DNA from: Hominenteromicrobium mulieris
GTDB taxonomy: Bacteria > Bacillota > Clostridia > Oscillospirales > Acutalibacteraceae
DNA: 64,000 nucleotides
Strand: one strand, 5' to 3'
Assembly (NCBI RefSeq): GCF_020687165.1
Contig: NZ_JAJEQC010000009.1
Every line of letters starts with the position of its first letter. Position 1 is the stretch's first letter. The position numbers were made by a program, and so were the translations under genes. Shown piece after piece: positions 39,478 to 48,254 of this stretch. The notes beneath the pieces were generated by a model that was not told the DNA's origin, searched no databases, and saw nothing but the letters and a program-made list of their open reading frames with translations.

Positions 39478-39695
39478 GGTTTAAAAGGCGTTTTGCGGGA
39501 AATAGCGGTGTAAAAATCAAAAAGATACGGTGCGGAGAAATCGGAAGAAGCTTTCACATCGCTTTACAATGCGGTTTTAGGCGAAAAGTTGCAAAACTTG
39601 TGCTTTGGGTATTCCAAAATGATTTTTATTGTGTTAAAATCAATTTGTATATTGTTTTGAGCATACAGGTCGAAGTGCTTTAAGGGGATGATCTT

Positions 39696-40529
39696 TTGCG
39701 TTACAAAAATATATCCGATTGTCACAGCCATTCCAACTGCTCGTTCGATGGCACCCGCAACATGCGCGATATGTGCATGAACGCCATCGAGATGGGTCTG
39801 GTTTACTACGCTGTGACCGACCACTGCGAGTGCAACCAGTACATGAACGTGCCGCACATTCCCGGCGGACGGTATTACGATGTCGTACGTCAGTCCTATG
39901 CGGAGCTGTTGCAAAATCAGGAACGTTTTCCGAATTTGAAGCTTTTGCGCGGCATTGAGCTCGGCCAGCCCCTGCAGGACCTAAACGCAGCACACGATGC
40001 GCTTACGGGGCGCGACTACGACGTGGTGATCGGTTCGCTGCACAACATTCGCGATCACGACGATTTTTACCACATCGGCGAGCATAATCCCACCGAGCAG
40101 GAGATCGACAACGCTTTGCACGCCTACTTTGCGGAGAGCCTTGAAATGGTGGAGTGGGGCAAGTTCGATACACTGGCGCACATCACCTACCCGCTGCGCT
40201 ACATGTGTAAGGCGGGGGAAACGCCCAGCTACAAGCCGTATCAGGACGAGCTGGACGCGGTTTTAAAGGCGCTCATCAAGTCGGACATCGCGCTGGAGTT
40301 CAACACCTCCCGTATTTTGCGCACGGATGCGCCGAAGCTGCCCGACCGCGAAGTCTATTCGCGCTATAAGGAGCTTGGCGGTAAGCTTGTCACCATCGGC
40401 GCGGATGCACACCGCACGGAAAATATTGCAAGCGGCGTAGAGGAGGCCATGGAGCTTTTAAGCGACATCGGCTACAAGGAGTACACCGTGTTTGTAGAGC
40501 GCAAGCCGGTGCAGGTGCCGATCGAATAA
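39696..40529 (+). CDS. PHP-domain phosphatase (histidinol-phosphatase HisJ/HisK family)
   Basis: 277 residues with the PHP metal motifs DCHSHSNCSFDG (8-19), VTDHCE, GSLHNIRDHDD and GADAHR. These bind a three-metal centre that hydrolyses phosphate esters. Homologues are called histidinol-phosphatase, but no his genes are nearby, so the substrate is open. The start is TTG 39696 with aagggg 8 nt upstream; no later start keeps the first PHP motif. Confidence 0.85.
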   Translation: MRYKNISDCHSHSNCSFDGTRNMRDMCMNAIEMGLVYYAVTDHCECNQYMNVPHIPGGRYYDVVRQSYAELLQNQERFPNLKLLRGIELGQPLQDLNAAHDALTGRDYDVVIGSLHNIRDHDDFYHIGEHNPTEQEIDNALHAYFAESLEMVEWGKFDTLAHITYPLRYMCKAGETPSYKPYQDELDAVLKALIKSDIALEFNTSRILRTDAPKLPDREVYSRYKELGGKLVTIGADAHRTENIASGVEEAMELLSDIGYKEYTVFVERKPVQVPIE

Positions 40530-40542
40530 AACAAATTACACT

Positions 40543-40567
40543 GCCTGCTGCAAAAGGTACAGCAGGC
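40543..40567 (+). other. Hairpin in the leader of the Lrp gene
   Basis: 8-bp stem gcctgctg (40543-40550) / cagcaggc (40560-40567) with no T tract. It could be a weak terminator of the PHP gene or an RNA control element of the Lrp gene. Confidence 0.4.
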
Positions 40568-40600
40568 CTGCAAAATAAAAAACAGAAGGGATAAAACACC

Positions 40601-41101
40601 ATGGATAAGAAAATGGAAAAGCTTTTAAAGCTCTTGCAGGATGATGCCAAGCTGACCGTGCAGGAGCTTGCCGTTATGCTGGATATGACCGAAGCCGAAG
40701 TGGCGGCCGCCATTCATAAGTTTGAAAAAGACGGCGTCATCAAGGGCTACCGCACGCTCATCAACTGGGAGCGTACGGATGTGCACCGCGCAAGTGCACT
40801 CATTGAGCTGCGCGTTACGCCGAAGAAAGACTCCGGCTTTGATGAGCTTGCCGCACGCGTAAAGGCCTTCCCCGAAGTGGAAAGCGTCTGCCTGATGTCC
40901 GGCGGCTTTGACCTTGCCGTAACCGTTACGGCGAATACCATGTCTGAGATCGCGATGTTCGTTGCAAAGCGCCTCGCGCCGATCGACGGTGTGCTCTCCA
41001 CTGCCACGCACTTTATTCTGACGAAATATAAGGACGGCGGCGTGGACTTTGTCACCGACTACGATGAGATTGACGAGAGAGGAAGCAACCTTTGTGATTG
41101 A
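40601..41101 (+). CDS. Lrp/AsnC family transcriptional regulator
   Basis: 166 residues: N-terminal HTH (about 6-50, LTVQELAVMLDMTEAEVAAA) and C-terminal RAM ligand-binding domain (about 65-145, with the conserved SGGFDLAVTV). It overlaps the aminotransferase start by 8 nt, so the pair forms a self-controlled amino acid unit in which the regulator probably senses an amino acid related to the enzyme's substrate. Confidence 0.9.
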   Translation: MDKKMEKLLKLLQDDAKLTVQELAVMLDMTEAEVAAAIHKFEKDGVIKGYRTLINWERTDVHRASALIELRVTPKKDSGFDELAARVKAFPEVESVCLMSGGFDLAVTVTANTMSEIAMFVAKRLAPIDGVLSTATHFILTKYKDGGVDFVTDYDEIDERGSNLCD

Positions 41102-42266
41102 TTACAGCAAATACCTGAACGACCGTGCGCGCGTGATTAAGCCCTCCGGTATCCGCCGCTTTTTTGACATTGCAAACGAAATGGAGGACGTGATCTCCCT
41201 TTCCATCGGCGAGCCGGATTTTTTCACCCCGTGGCATATCCGCGAGGAGGGTATCACGACGCTGGAAAAGGGCAGAACGCGCTACACCCCGAACCGCGGC
41301 CTGATGGCGCTGCGCGAGGAGATCTGCCGCTTTTTAAAGCGCAAATATGACCTGGAATACACCGCAGCTACCGATATTCTTGTCACCGTTGGCGGCAGCG
41401 AGGCTATCGATATGGCGCTGCGCTGCCTTGTGGGCGAGGGCGATGAGGTTATTATCCCGGAGCCGTGCTTTGTGTGCTACGACCCGCTGACCCGTATGGC
41501 GGGCGGCGTACCGGTTTCCATCGCAACGAAAGCGGAAAACGAATTCCGCTTGACGCCCGAAGAACTTGAAAACGCCATTACGGACAAGACGAAGGTGCTT
41601 ATTTTCCCGTACCCGAATAACCCCACGGGTGCCGTGATGCGCCGCGAGCATTTGAAAGCGCTGAGCGAAGTGATCATTCGCCATGACCTCATCGTGCTTT
41701 CCGATGAGATTTACAGTGAGCTGACTTACGGCGGCGAGCCGCACGTCTCCATTGCGTCGCTGCCGGGCATGAAGGAGCGCACCATCGTCATCAACGGCTT
41801 CTCGAAGACATATGCGATGACGGGTTGGCGCATGGGCTACGCGGCGGGTCCGAAGGAGATTATTTCCCCGATGACGAAGCTGCACCAGTACGGCATTATG
41901 AGTGCCCCGACGATGTCACAGTACGCGGCGATCGAAGCGCTGAAAAACGGTGATGACGACATTGCCGAAATGCGCGATCAGTACGACATGCGCCGCCGTT
42001 TGATTGTGGATGGGCTCAACCGCCTCGGTCTTACCTGCTTTGAGCCGGAGGGCGCGTTTTACGTGTTCCCGTCCATTCAGTCCACCGGCATGACGTCCGA
42101 TGAATTTTGTGAGCGTCTCATTTACGATAAACACGTCGCGGTGGTGCCGGGCTCGGCATTCGGTGCGTGCGGCGAGGGCTTTGTACGCATTTCGTATGCG
42201 TATTCCATCAAGCACCTTGCAGAGGCGCTGAACCGCATCGGCGCATTTTTGAAGGAGTTAAAGTGA
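41094..42266 (+). CDS. Class I/II pyridoxal-phosphate aminotransferase
   Basis: Aspartate-aminotransferase-like fold type I enzyme of 390 aa. The PLP Lys is in INGFSKTYAMTGWRMGYA, the phosphate/ring contacts are in FPYPNNPTGA and VLSDEIYSEL, and the C-terminal Arg lies in FVRISYA. GTG 41094 is the start (agagga 10 nt upstream). The in-frame codon 45 nt earlier lies inside the Lrp gene. It is coupled to the Lrp gene upstream and to DUF362 downstream (GTGA overlap). Which amino acid it uses cannot be read off. Confidence 0.9.
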   Translation: MIDYSKYLNDRARVIKPSGIRRFFDIANEMEDVISLSIGEPDFFTPWHIREEGITTLEKGRTRYTPNRGLMALREEICRFLKRKYDLEYTAATDILVTVGGSEAIDMALRCLVGEGDEVIIPEPCFVCYDPLTRMAGGVPVSIATKAENEFRLTPEELENAITDKTKVLIFPYPNNPTGAVMRREHLKALSEVIIRHDLIVLSDEIYSELTYGGEPHVSIASLPGMKERTIVINGFSKTYAMTGWRMGYAAGPKEIISPMTKLHQYGIMSAPTMSQYAAIEALKNGDDDIAEMRDQYDMRRRLIVDGLNRLGLTCFEPEGAFYVFPSIQSTGMTSDEFCERLIYDKHVAVVPGSAFGACGEGFVRISYAYSIKHLAEALNRIGAFLKELK

Positions 42267-43396
42267 GTGCGTATGTAAAGCGGCTTGCGGATTATGACAT
42301 AGAACGGCTGACCGAAGCGGTGGATGCAATGTTCACCGCTTCGGCGTTTTATGGCCGCATAAAACCGCATATGACCGTTATTTTGAAGCCGAATCTCGTC
42401 ATGCGCTCTGCGCCGGAGGAGGCCATCATCACGCACCCGAATGTGACGGCTGCGGTCGCGATTTGCCTGCTGCGGCAGGGCGCGGACGTGCTGGTGGCGG
42501 AAAGCGGCGGCGGGCCGTACAATACATCTATCATGAAAGGCACGTTCCGCGCGTGCAGCTATACGGAAGCGGCGGAAAAATACGGCTTTTCGTTATATAC
42601 AGCGTGTAAGAGCACGGCAGTGCAGCTGCCGGAGGGAAAGCGCTGCAATACGCTGACCGTCACAGAGCCGTTCGTGCAGCCGCGCGAGACGCTCGTCATC
42701 GACATTGCGAAGTTAAAGACCCATGGCATGATGGGCTATTCCGGCGCGGTGAAGAATCTCTTCGGTGTGGTGCCGGGGCTATTAAAGCCGGAGCTGCACA
42801 GCCGTTACCCGGAAAAAGAGCCGTTTGCGGAAATGCTTGTCGATTTGTGCGAATATGTGCACCCGGATTTCTCGATTATAGATGCGATAGACGCCATGGA
42901 GGGCGATGGACCTACGGGCGGCCAAAAACGCTTTGTCGGCGCACTTGTGGGGTCTGAAAGTCCCTACGAAGCGGATATGGTCGGCGCGAAGCTCATCGAT
43001 ATGAAGCCCGAAGAAATTTTGGTGCTCAAAAACGCACAGGAGCGCGGACTTTGTGCGGGAAAGCTTTCGGAGATCGAAGTGCTTGGTGATGATTTTGAGA
43101 ATATTGTCGTACACGATTTTAAGCGTGCACGCTCCAGCAGCATCGATTTTACGACACGCGTTCCGAAGTTCATGCAGCCGCTTGCAAAGAGAATTTTAAC
43201 GCCGTACCCGAAGATCAACACGGCACAGTGCGTGGGCTGCGGCAAGTGCGCGGAAAGCTGCCCGCAGCACACCATAACGGTGCGGGAGCACAAGGCGCAC
43301 ATCGAGTACAGCAAGTGCATCCATTGCTTCTGCTGCCACGAAATGTGCCCGAAGCACGTCATCAATATCAAGCGGTTTTCACTGTTTGACCTATGA
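42263..43396 (+). CDS. DUF362 protein with C-terminal 2[4Fe-4S] ferredoxin domain
   Basis: 377 residues. The DUF362 domain (about 10-290; VILKPNLVM, LVAESGGGPY, KTHGMMGYSGAVKNLFG) is followed by a bacterial ferredoxin module with CVGCGKCAESCP and CIHCFCCHEMCP, giving two [4Fe-4S] clusters. DUF362 proteins are iron-sulfur proteins of unknown activity. GTG 42263 has aaggag 6 nt upstream and overlaps the aminotransferase stop. Co-translation with that gene hints at a redox step on an amino acid derivative. Confidence 0.88.
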   Translation: MSAYVKRLADYDIERLTEAVDAMFTASAFYGRIKPHMTVILKPNLVMRSAPEEAIITHPNVTAAVAICLLRQGADVLVAESGGGPYNTSIMKGTFRACSYTEAAEKYGFSLYTACKSTAVQLPEGKRCNTLTVTEPFVQPRETLVIDIAKLKTHGMMGYSGAVKNLFGVVPGLLKPELHSRYPEKEPFAEMLVDLCEYVHPDFSIIDAIDAMEGDGPTGGQKRFVGALVGSESPYEADMVGAKLIDMKPEEILVLKNAQERGLCAGKLSEIEVLGDDFENIVVHDFKRARSSSIDFTTRVPKFMQPLAKRILTPYPKINTAQCVGCGKCAESCPQHTITVREHKAHIEYSKCIHCFCCHEMCPKHVINIKRFSLFDL

Positions 43397-43409
43397 GGGA
43401 GGACTGAAT

Positions 43410-44276
43410 ATGAACACAGCCGAATGTAATGCGTATGCAAAAATCAACTTATCGCTCGATATTACCGGGCGGCGCGAGGACGGCTACCACACGGTCGACA
43501 TGGTGATGCAGTCCGTGTCTCTCTGCGACCGTGTGCGCGTGACGCTGAACGATACGGGGGAGGTTATACTCAAGTGCTCGAAGCCGCACATCCCATGCGA
43601 CGGGCGCAACACGGCATACAAGGCTGCGCAGTATTATTTTGACGCTACCGGTGTGCCGTTCGGCGCAGATATTTATATTGAAAAGCATATCCCGGATCAG
43701 GCGGGCATGGGCGGCGGCAGCGCGGATGCAGCAGCCGTGCTGAAATTATTGAATCATCTGTGCGCAGAAGCGGGGGAGGAGCCGCTCAATACGGCAGAGC
43801 TTTTGTATCTCGGTTTGCGCATCGGTGCAGATGTGCCGTTCTGCATTTTAAACGGCACATATCGTTGCCTTGGCATTGGTGAGCAGTTGCTGCCGCTGGC
43901 AGAGATACCGAAGTGTTACCTTGTCGTTGTGAAGCCGGACGTGGGCGTGAGCACGCCGGAAGCGTACCGTGCGTGCGATAACGTGCCGGACGGCGGCATG
44001 CGCTACACGCCGGGTATGGTGCGCGCGGTAGAGCATCGCTCGATTGAGGAAATTGCAAACGCGCTCGGAAATCGGTTTGACGACGCGCTGCAAATCTCCG
44101 TTGTGCAGGAGATAAAAAAATATCTGTGCGAAAACGGGGCGTTAAATGCGTTGATGACCGGCAGCGGCTCCGCGGTTTTTGGAATTTTTTCTGAAAAAAG
44201 CTTAGCGGAAAATGCCGCAAAGCGTATGCCGAAGGCTTTCGGCGCGTGTTTTTTGGCAGAGCCCGTAAACGGCTGA
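43410..44276 (+). CDS. ispE: 4-diphosphocytidyl-2-C-methyl-D-erythritol kinase
   Basis: GHMP kinase of the MEP isoprenoid pathway. It has AYAKINLSLDI (9-19), the glycine-rich ATP loop QAGMGGGSADAA (about 91-102) and the late TGSGSAVFGIF motif. 288 aa. ATG 43410 follows gagggagga; an in-frame 43386 start overlaps the upstream gene and skips that RBS. It acts in the same pathway as ispH 22 kb away. Confidence 0.95.
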   Translation: MNTAECNAYAKINLSLDITGRREDGYHTVDMVMQSVSLCDRVRVTLNDTGEVILKCSKPHIPCDGRNTAYKAAQYYFDATGVPFGADIYIEKHIPDQAGMGGGSADAAAVLKLLNHLCAEAGEEPLNTAELLYLGLRIGADVPFCILNGTYRCLGIGEQLLPLAEIPKCYLVVVKPDVGVSTPEAYRACDNVPDGGMRYTPGMVRAVEHRSIEEIANALGNRFDDALQISVVQEIKKYLCENGALNALMTGSGSAVFGIFSEKSLAENAAKRMPKAFGACFLAEPVNG

Positions 44277-44373
44277 AAAGGCGAAAAACCGCATAATTCC
44301 GCGCTTTTTTACGCGTTTTAATTCTCACTCGAAAAATAAATTTCAAATTTTTAAAGTTTTTTTGAAAAAAGGG

Positions 44374-44401
44374 TTGACTTTTCCCGAATATCTGCTATAA
44401 T
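44374..44401 (+). promoter_or_regulatory. tRNA promoter
   Basis: TTGACT (44374-44379), 16-bp spacer, perfect TATAAT (44396-44401), about 50 nt before tRNA-Gln. An A/T-rich stretch just upstream could act as an UP element. Confidence 0.75.
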
Positions 44402-44456
44402 AGACTACGTTGTCCGACGGAAACAAACGAAACGAAAGAAAGACAGCGAAACAGAT

Positions 44457-44530
44457 AGCGGTATTGTGTAATGGTAGCACAGCAGACTCTGACTCTGTTT
44501 GTCTGGGTTCAAATCCTGGTACCGCTGCCA
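44457..44530 (+). tRNA. tRNA-Gln (anticodon CTG)
   Basis: Acceptor arms AGCGGTA/TACCGCT pair over 7 bp. D arm GTGT...GCAC, anticodon stem GCAGA/TCTGT with loop CTCTGAC (anticodon CTG, reads CAG), T arm with TTCAAAT loop, discriminator G and encoded CCA. Confidence 0.93.
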
Positions 44531-44559
44531 AAATGGCCTTGAGTATTCAAGGCTTATAT

Positions 44560-44636
<77 letters not shown>

Positions 44637-44638
44637 TG

Positions 44639-44673
44639 AAAGACTTTGCAGAAATGTGGAGTCTTTTTGTTTT
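44639..44673 (+). terminator. Terminator of the tRNA pair
   Basis: 7-bp stem aaagact (44639-44645) / agtcttt (44660-44666) followed by ttgtttt. Confidence 0.6.
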
Positions 44674-44714
44674 ATTCACAAAATAGCGGGTCATTGTAAC
44701 GGGGAGGAAAAGGT

Positions 44715-46124
44715 ATGCATTATTTTGAAAAAGTGTTTGACGGACAGGTGCTCAAATGGTGCGTGAACGGCGCGGAGCTGGGCGGCGGGAAGCCGACGCT
44801 GCTGTGTCTTGTCTCGAATGAGACGGAGGCGGAAAGCTGTTTAAGTAAACTCGAGCCGCATTGCGGAGAAGCACAGGTAACTGCGTTGATTTTACCGGGC
44901 GGTATATTGCCCGAAACAGCGGTGCAGAGCTTGGTTTTTGAATGGCAGACGACGGGCATCATCGACAAATGTAAATTGTCGCTCACGGCATCGCAAAGCT
45001 GCGCGGACGCGGCGTGGCAGCTGATTTCGCATTTGTCGCATTGCTTCAGCGCGGCGGCGATTCTCGGCGGGCACGCAGACCCCTATGAAGTACGCGCGGC
45101 AAAATTCATGCCGCTGAAGGTGTATACGTTCGCGGGTGAGGGCAATGTGCTCGCAGACGGCAAGGTGCTTGCAGATGCGGAAAAGCTTGTGATGAGCCTG
45201 CGCGTAACAGGCTCCGAAACGGTGGAGCGCACGGAGATCAACCCTGAAAACGCATGGGAAAATGTCTTTGCGGACGGGGAAATTGTTCGTTGGCTGTTAA
45301 AGCAGGATAGACGCACGCAGCTTGAAGTGACGTGGATAAAGCCCGGTTTTTGGCGGATAGATGACTACTTTACGGCGACGTGCTACCTCATTGAGGGCAG
45401 GGACAAAGCGCTTTTGATCGACACGGGCATGGGCGAGGGCGACCTGCTCGACACCGTGAAGAAGCTGACGCGGCTGCCGGTCGAGGTTGCGATTACGCAC
45501 CCGCACCGCGACCACATGTTCCGCATCGACCGATTTGAAAAAGTATATCTGCACAAAAACGATGTGGAGAAGATCCGCGAAGACGAAAACTGCTTTGCGG
45601 CGGCGCTTTCCGACGGCGGCAAATACCCGCAGCTTGTACCTATTGACGAGGGCAGCGTGATCGACCTCGGCGGCGGTGTGACAGTGGATGTGCTGAATCT
45701 CGGCGGGCACACGGAAAACTCCGTGGTGTTCGCGTGCGCACACTACAAGGCGCTTTTTACCGGCGACGCCATCGGCTCCGGGTATATCGTTTTGATGATC
45801 TGCCCGGAAAAAGACATGTATAAGGTCTTGGAGAGCTACAAAAAGAACCTTGAGTGCTTCCTGCCGCATGCGGAGGCGCTGCGCGATTATGCGTGGTTTG
45901 GCGGGCATTCCATTCAGGAAAACGGCTGCGACGAGCAGCACCAGCAGGATTACCTTGCGGGCAGGTCGGTCTACTATAACCCGCTGCGGCTCGAGATTGT
46001 GCAGGATATGGTAGTGCTGTGCGAAAAACTGATCACGGGAGAGATCAGCAAGGCTGATGTCATGTCGACGGACGAGCACTACTGCAATTATGGCAGTGCA
46101 GGCATGTATTTCAGATTCATTTAA
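44715..46124 (+). CDS. Metallo-beta-lactamase fold hydrolase fused to a degenerate esterase-like domain
   Basis: 469 residues. The C-terminal part (about 205-460) is an MBL hydrolase with the metal motif THPHRDH (about 261-267), HTENSV and FTGDAIGSG. The first 200 residues look like an alpha/beta-hydrolase domain: the equivalent of the nucleophile elbow reads TASQSCADAAW, the serine loop consensus is lost, and it ends with WENVFADGEIVRWLLKQ, typical of esterase C-termini. It may act as a substrate-binding module. No signal peptide; target unknown. Confidence 0.8.
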   Translation: MHYFEKVFDGQVLKWCVNGAELGGGKPTLLCLVSNETEAESCLSKLEPHCGEAQVTALILPGGILPETAVQSLVFEWQTTGIIDKCKLSLTASQSCADAAWQLISHLSHCFSAAAILGGHADPYEVRAAKFMPLKVYTFAGEGNVLADGKVLADAEKLVMSLRVTGSETVERTEINPENAWENVFADGEIVRWLLKQDRRTQLEVTWIKPGFWRIDDYFTATCYLIEGRDKALLIDTGMGEGDLLDTVKKLTRLPVEVAITHPHRDHMFRIDRFEKVYLHKNDVEKIREDENCFAAALSDGGKYPQLVPIDEGSVIDLGGGVTVDVLNLGGHTENSVVFACAHYKALFTGDAIGSGYIVLMICPEKDMYKVLESYKKNLECFLPHAEALRDYAWFGGHSIQENGCDEQHQQDYLAGRSVYYNPLRLEIVQDMVVLCEKLITGEISKADVMSTDEHYCNYGSAGMYFRFI

Positions 46125-46195
46125 CACCCTAAAACGAGAAAAAGGCTTTGTCGGCATCAAATCGGTGCGCGGCAGAGCTTTTTTCTTTTAGGGTG
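46125..46195. terminator. Long imperfect hairpin after the MBL gene
   Basis: Outer arms caccctaaaa (46125-46134) / ttttagggtg (46186-46195) and an inner purine/pyrimidine stem with a T-run near 46179-46184. It likely terminates the MBL transcript. Confidence 0.65.
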
Positions 46196-46381
46196 CGGTT
46201 TATTTTTGATTTTAATGAGCTGTGCGTTGAGGCTCTCTATGAGGCCGTCCGGCACAGAGGCGAGGACGGTCATGGTTTTGGCATCATAGATTTCATGCCG
46301 ACATCAGGAATCTCGATGTATACGCGCTCGTCGGACAGCGGCTGGTGTGGCGTTAAAAACGTGCGGCAATTTATTTGGGAC
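46157..46381 (-). pseudogene. Frameshifted gene remnant, minus strand
   Basis: On the minus strand a coding-like stretch (…PLSDERVYIEIPDVGMKS) runs into a stop, but shifting one base at about 46295 lets it continue (YDAKTMTVLASVPDGLIESL…KIKNK) to a stop at 46157. Joined, they would give a smooth C-terminal part of a protein. It is cut on its upstream side by a stop near 46390. The family is not recognised. Together with the next remnant it suggests decay in this segment. Confidence 0.4.
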
Positions 46382-46439
46382 GAAATTTACAGAAGTTTCA
46401 TATAATATGCGTTTGGCACTGGCGCGAAAGTATGTTATG

Positions 46440-46448
46440 TGGTATAAT
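46440..46448 (+). promoter_or_regulatory. Extended -10 promoter of the GIY-YIG gene
   Basis: TGG followed by perfect TATAAT at 46443-46448, 45 nt before the ATG; no good -35 box at 17 bp. The 368-bp gap before it otherwise holds the hairpin and remnant described above. Confidence 0.5.
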
Positions 46449-46492
46449 ACATATATAAACTTGAATTTGATGGGTGAGCAGAGGAAAACACT

Positions 46493-47326
46493 ATGGGCAT
46501 CAGCAAAAAGCTTGAAACGATTTATCACAACGGACAGCCGGACGGTATTCGCTCCATCCGCCGCAGTTTATCTACCATGACGACGTATGTGATACCGCGC
46601 CCACTGCTTTCCGAAGCGAAGAACATTACGGGCATCAACCGGCACGGCATTTATTATTTAATAAATGAGAGCGAAGACAATAGGATCGCGCAAATTTACA
46701 TCGGTCAGACGCGCAACGGCATTTTGCGGCTGGACGACCACAATCGCTCGAAAGATTTTTGGAACAAAGCCATCATGTTTTTGGCGGAGAGCAAGACCTT
46801 TACGCTGGATATGATCAGCGGGCTTGAAAAATACGCGATCATCAAAGCGCAGGAATCCAAGCGCTACACGGTGGAAAACAGTGTTGTGCCGAAATATGAG
46901 ATCGACGAATATGACCTTGCCACTGTGGAGGAAGTCTACGATGAAATTCAGTTCATCATGGCGACGCTGGGCTATAAAATGAACGATGCAAAAGCGATGC
47001 AGAGCGAAGAAACGGTTTTACATACAACACGTAACGGCATAGAAGCGTTTGGCGTGTATGACGGCGAGCGGTTCGAGGTGCTGGAGGGCTCGCGTATCGG
47101 GCGCACGGAATATAAAAGCCTTTCACCGACCATTGCGCGCCAGAGACGATCAGCTCTGAAAAACGGAGACGTGACCGATGTAAACAGCGAATATGTGCTG
47201 AACAAATCGATGTCGTTTTCGTCGCCGAGCTCGGCCGCTATGTTCGTCCTCGGTACAAGTGCGAACGGTTGGGTGGAATGGAAAAGTAAGGATGGCAAGA
47301 CGCTGGATAAGCTTTTCAGAAAGTAA
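46493..47326 (+). CDS. GIY-YIG nuclease-like protein with DUF4357 domain
   Basis: 277 residues. GIYYL (52-56) and QIYIGQT (67-73) form the GIY-YIG core, Arg79 is in ILRLDDH, and a Glu sits in the catalytic position (LEKYAI, 111-116). The last 60 residues match DUF4357 (SFSSPSSAAMFVLGTSANGW), a small domain often fused to nucleases and methylases of restriction and defence systems. Stand-alone forms are of unknown function. Own promoter, flanked by remnants, and less GC-rich than the genes before it, which suggests acquisition. Confidence 0.82.
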   Translation: MGISKKLETIYHNGQPDGIRSIRRSLSTMTTYVIPRPLLSEAKNITGINRHGIYYLINESEDNRIAQIYIGQTRNGILRLDDHNRSKDFWNKAIMFLAESKTFTLDMISGLEKYAIIKAQESKRYTVENSVVPKYEIDEYDLATVEEVYDEIQFIMATLGYKMNDAKAMQSEETVLHTTRNGIEAFGVYDGERFEVLEGSRIGRTEYKSLSPTIARQRRSALKNGDVTDVNSEYVLNKSMSFSSPSSAAMFVLGTSANGWVEWKSKDGKTLDKLFRK

Positions 47327-47339
47327 ATACGAAAATAAG

Positions 47340-47380
47340 AGCGCAGGCGCACGAAAATGGCGTATCTGCGCTTTGCTCAT
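47340..47380 (+). terminator. Possible terminator of the GIY-YIG gene
   Basis: 7-bp stem agcgcag (47340-47346) / ctgcgct (47366-47372) with a weak ttgctcatttt tail. Confidence 0.4.
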
Positions 47381-47430
47381 TTTGCTAAGTGCTTTGCGGG
47401 GCATTTTTTCTTTAGGAACATTTCGGTTAA

Positions 47431-47526
47431 TATGATCGTACCGGTCTGCTCGATTTGCTTGCGGTGCTGCCCGTTGAAGCCGAAGCAGAAGACGTGCCCG
47501 AAGAAGCCGCGCCGCTTGACAACTAA
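47431..47526 (+). pseudogene. C-terminal gene fragment with acidic tail
   Basis: An open frame right after a stop codon reads TGLLDLLAVLPVEAEAED then VPEEAAPLDN and a stop. The acidic, Ala-rich tail looks like the true end of a protein whose body is missing upstream. No RBS or start. The rest of the 369-bp gap from 47327 to 47695 shows no other gene. Confidence 0.25.
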
Positions 47527-47640
47527 GACAATAATGCCGATATATAAATCTTTAAAACAGTATAAATTGCGCATGTTCTGCGTGCTGCTATCATGGCATA
47601 TGAAAATTTGCTTGTTAATACATTTTATTAAAAATAGGTA

Positions 47641-47669
47641 TTGACTTGTAATTTAATTTGCTGTAGACT
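47641..47669 (+). promoter_or_regulatory. Promoter of the PadR gene
   Basis: TTGACT (47641-47646), 17-bp spacer, TAGACT (47664-47669), 27 nt before the ATG. Confidence 0.65.
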
Positions 47670-47695
47670 ACTACTTGATAGGGGGTATCTCCACT

Positions 47696-48031
47696 ATGGC
47701 TATTGATACCATGAAAAAAGGCTCCATAGAAATGCTCACGCTGTTTTTGCTGTGTGAAGAAGACGCATATGGTTATCAGCTTGTGCAGAAAATCAAGGAG
47801 CGAAGCAAAGGTTTAATTACAGTGCAGGAGGGATCTTTTTATCCGCTTCTGTACCGCTTGGCGGATGATGGGTACATCACCGGCGAGGAGGTCGTAACGC
47901 GCATGAGCACGGGGCGTTCCCGCATGCGTGTGATTTATCATATCGAAAATGCCGGGCGCGAACGGTTGGCGTCTTTAAAAAAAGACTATGAAACCGTTCA
48001 GCAGGGTATCCATAATATTCTTGATTCTTAA
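47696..48031 (+). CDS. PadR family transcriptional regulator
   Basis: 111 residues, winged-helix PadR domain (MLTLFLLCEEDAYGYQLVQK at about 13-32, SFYPLLYRLADDGYI at about 52-66) plus a short C-terminal helix. PadR proteins usually repress a neighbouring transporter or membrane gene. Here a terminator follows directly and the next host gene is broken by the mobile element, so its target may have been lost or lies beyond the element. ATG 47696 follows a gggggt RBS. Confidence 0.88.
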   Translation: MAIDTMKKGSIEMLTLFLLCEEDAYGYQLVQKIKERSKGLITVQEGSFYPLLYRLADDGYITGEEVVTRMSTGRSRMRVIYHIENAGRERLASLKKDYETVQQGIHNILDS

Positions 48032-48063
48032 TTTGCTTACAAGTTTTCACTCAAATCCCATAG

Positions 48064-48104
48064 AAAAGCAGCTGCTCTTTTTAACAAGGAGCAGCTGCTT
48101 TTTT
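48064..48104 (+). terminator. Terminator of the PadR gene
   Basis: 14-bp perfect stem aaaagcagctgctc (48064-48077) / gagcagctgctttt (48089-48102) running into T6. Confidence 0.88.
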
Positions 48105-48254
48105 GTGGGGAAAGACCACTCCGAAATCAACCGCATAATGATGGCGTAGGTTTCGGAGATATGGGCGCACTCGGAGGCTTCTGTTTACACTGGAAATTGA
48201 AGCGGGAATATGGTAAAATAGCGGTACAGTCAAAATGAAGATAGGGGAACAAAA

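Noticed and set aside
40543..40567. Terminator of the PHP phosphatase gene
   Set aside because: The 8-bp hairpin lacks a T tract, so it is listed only as a hairpin.
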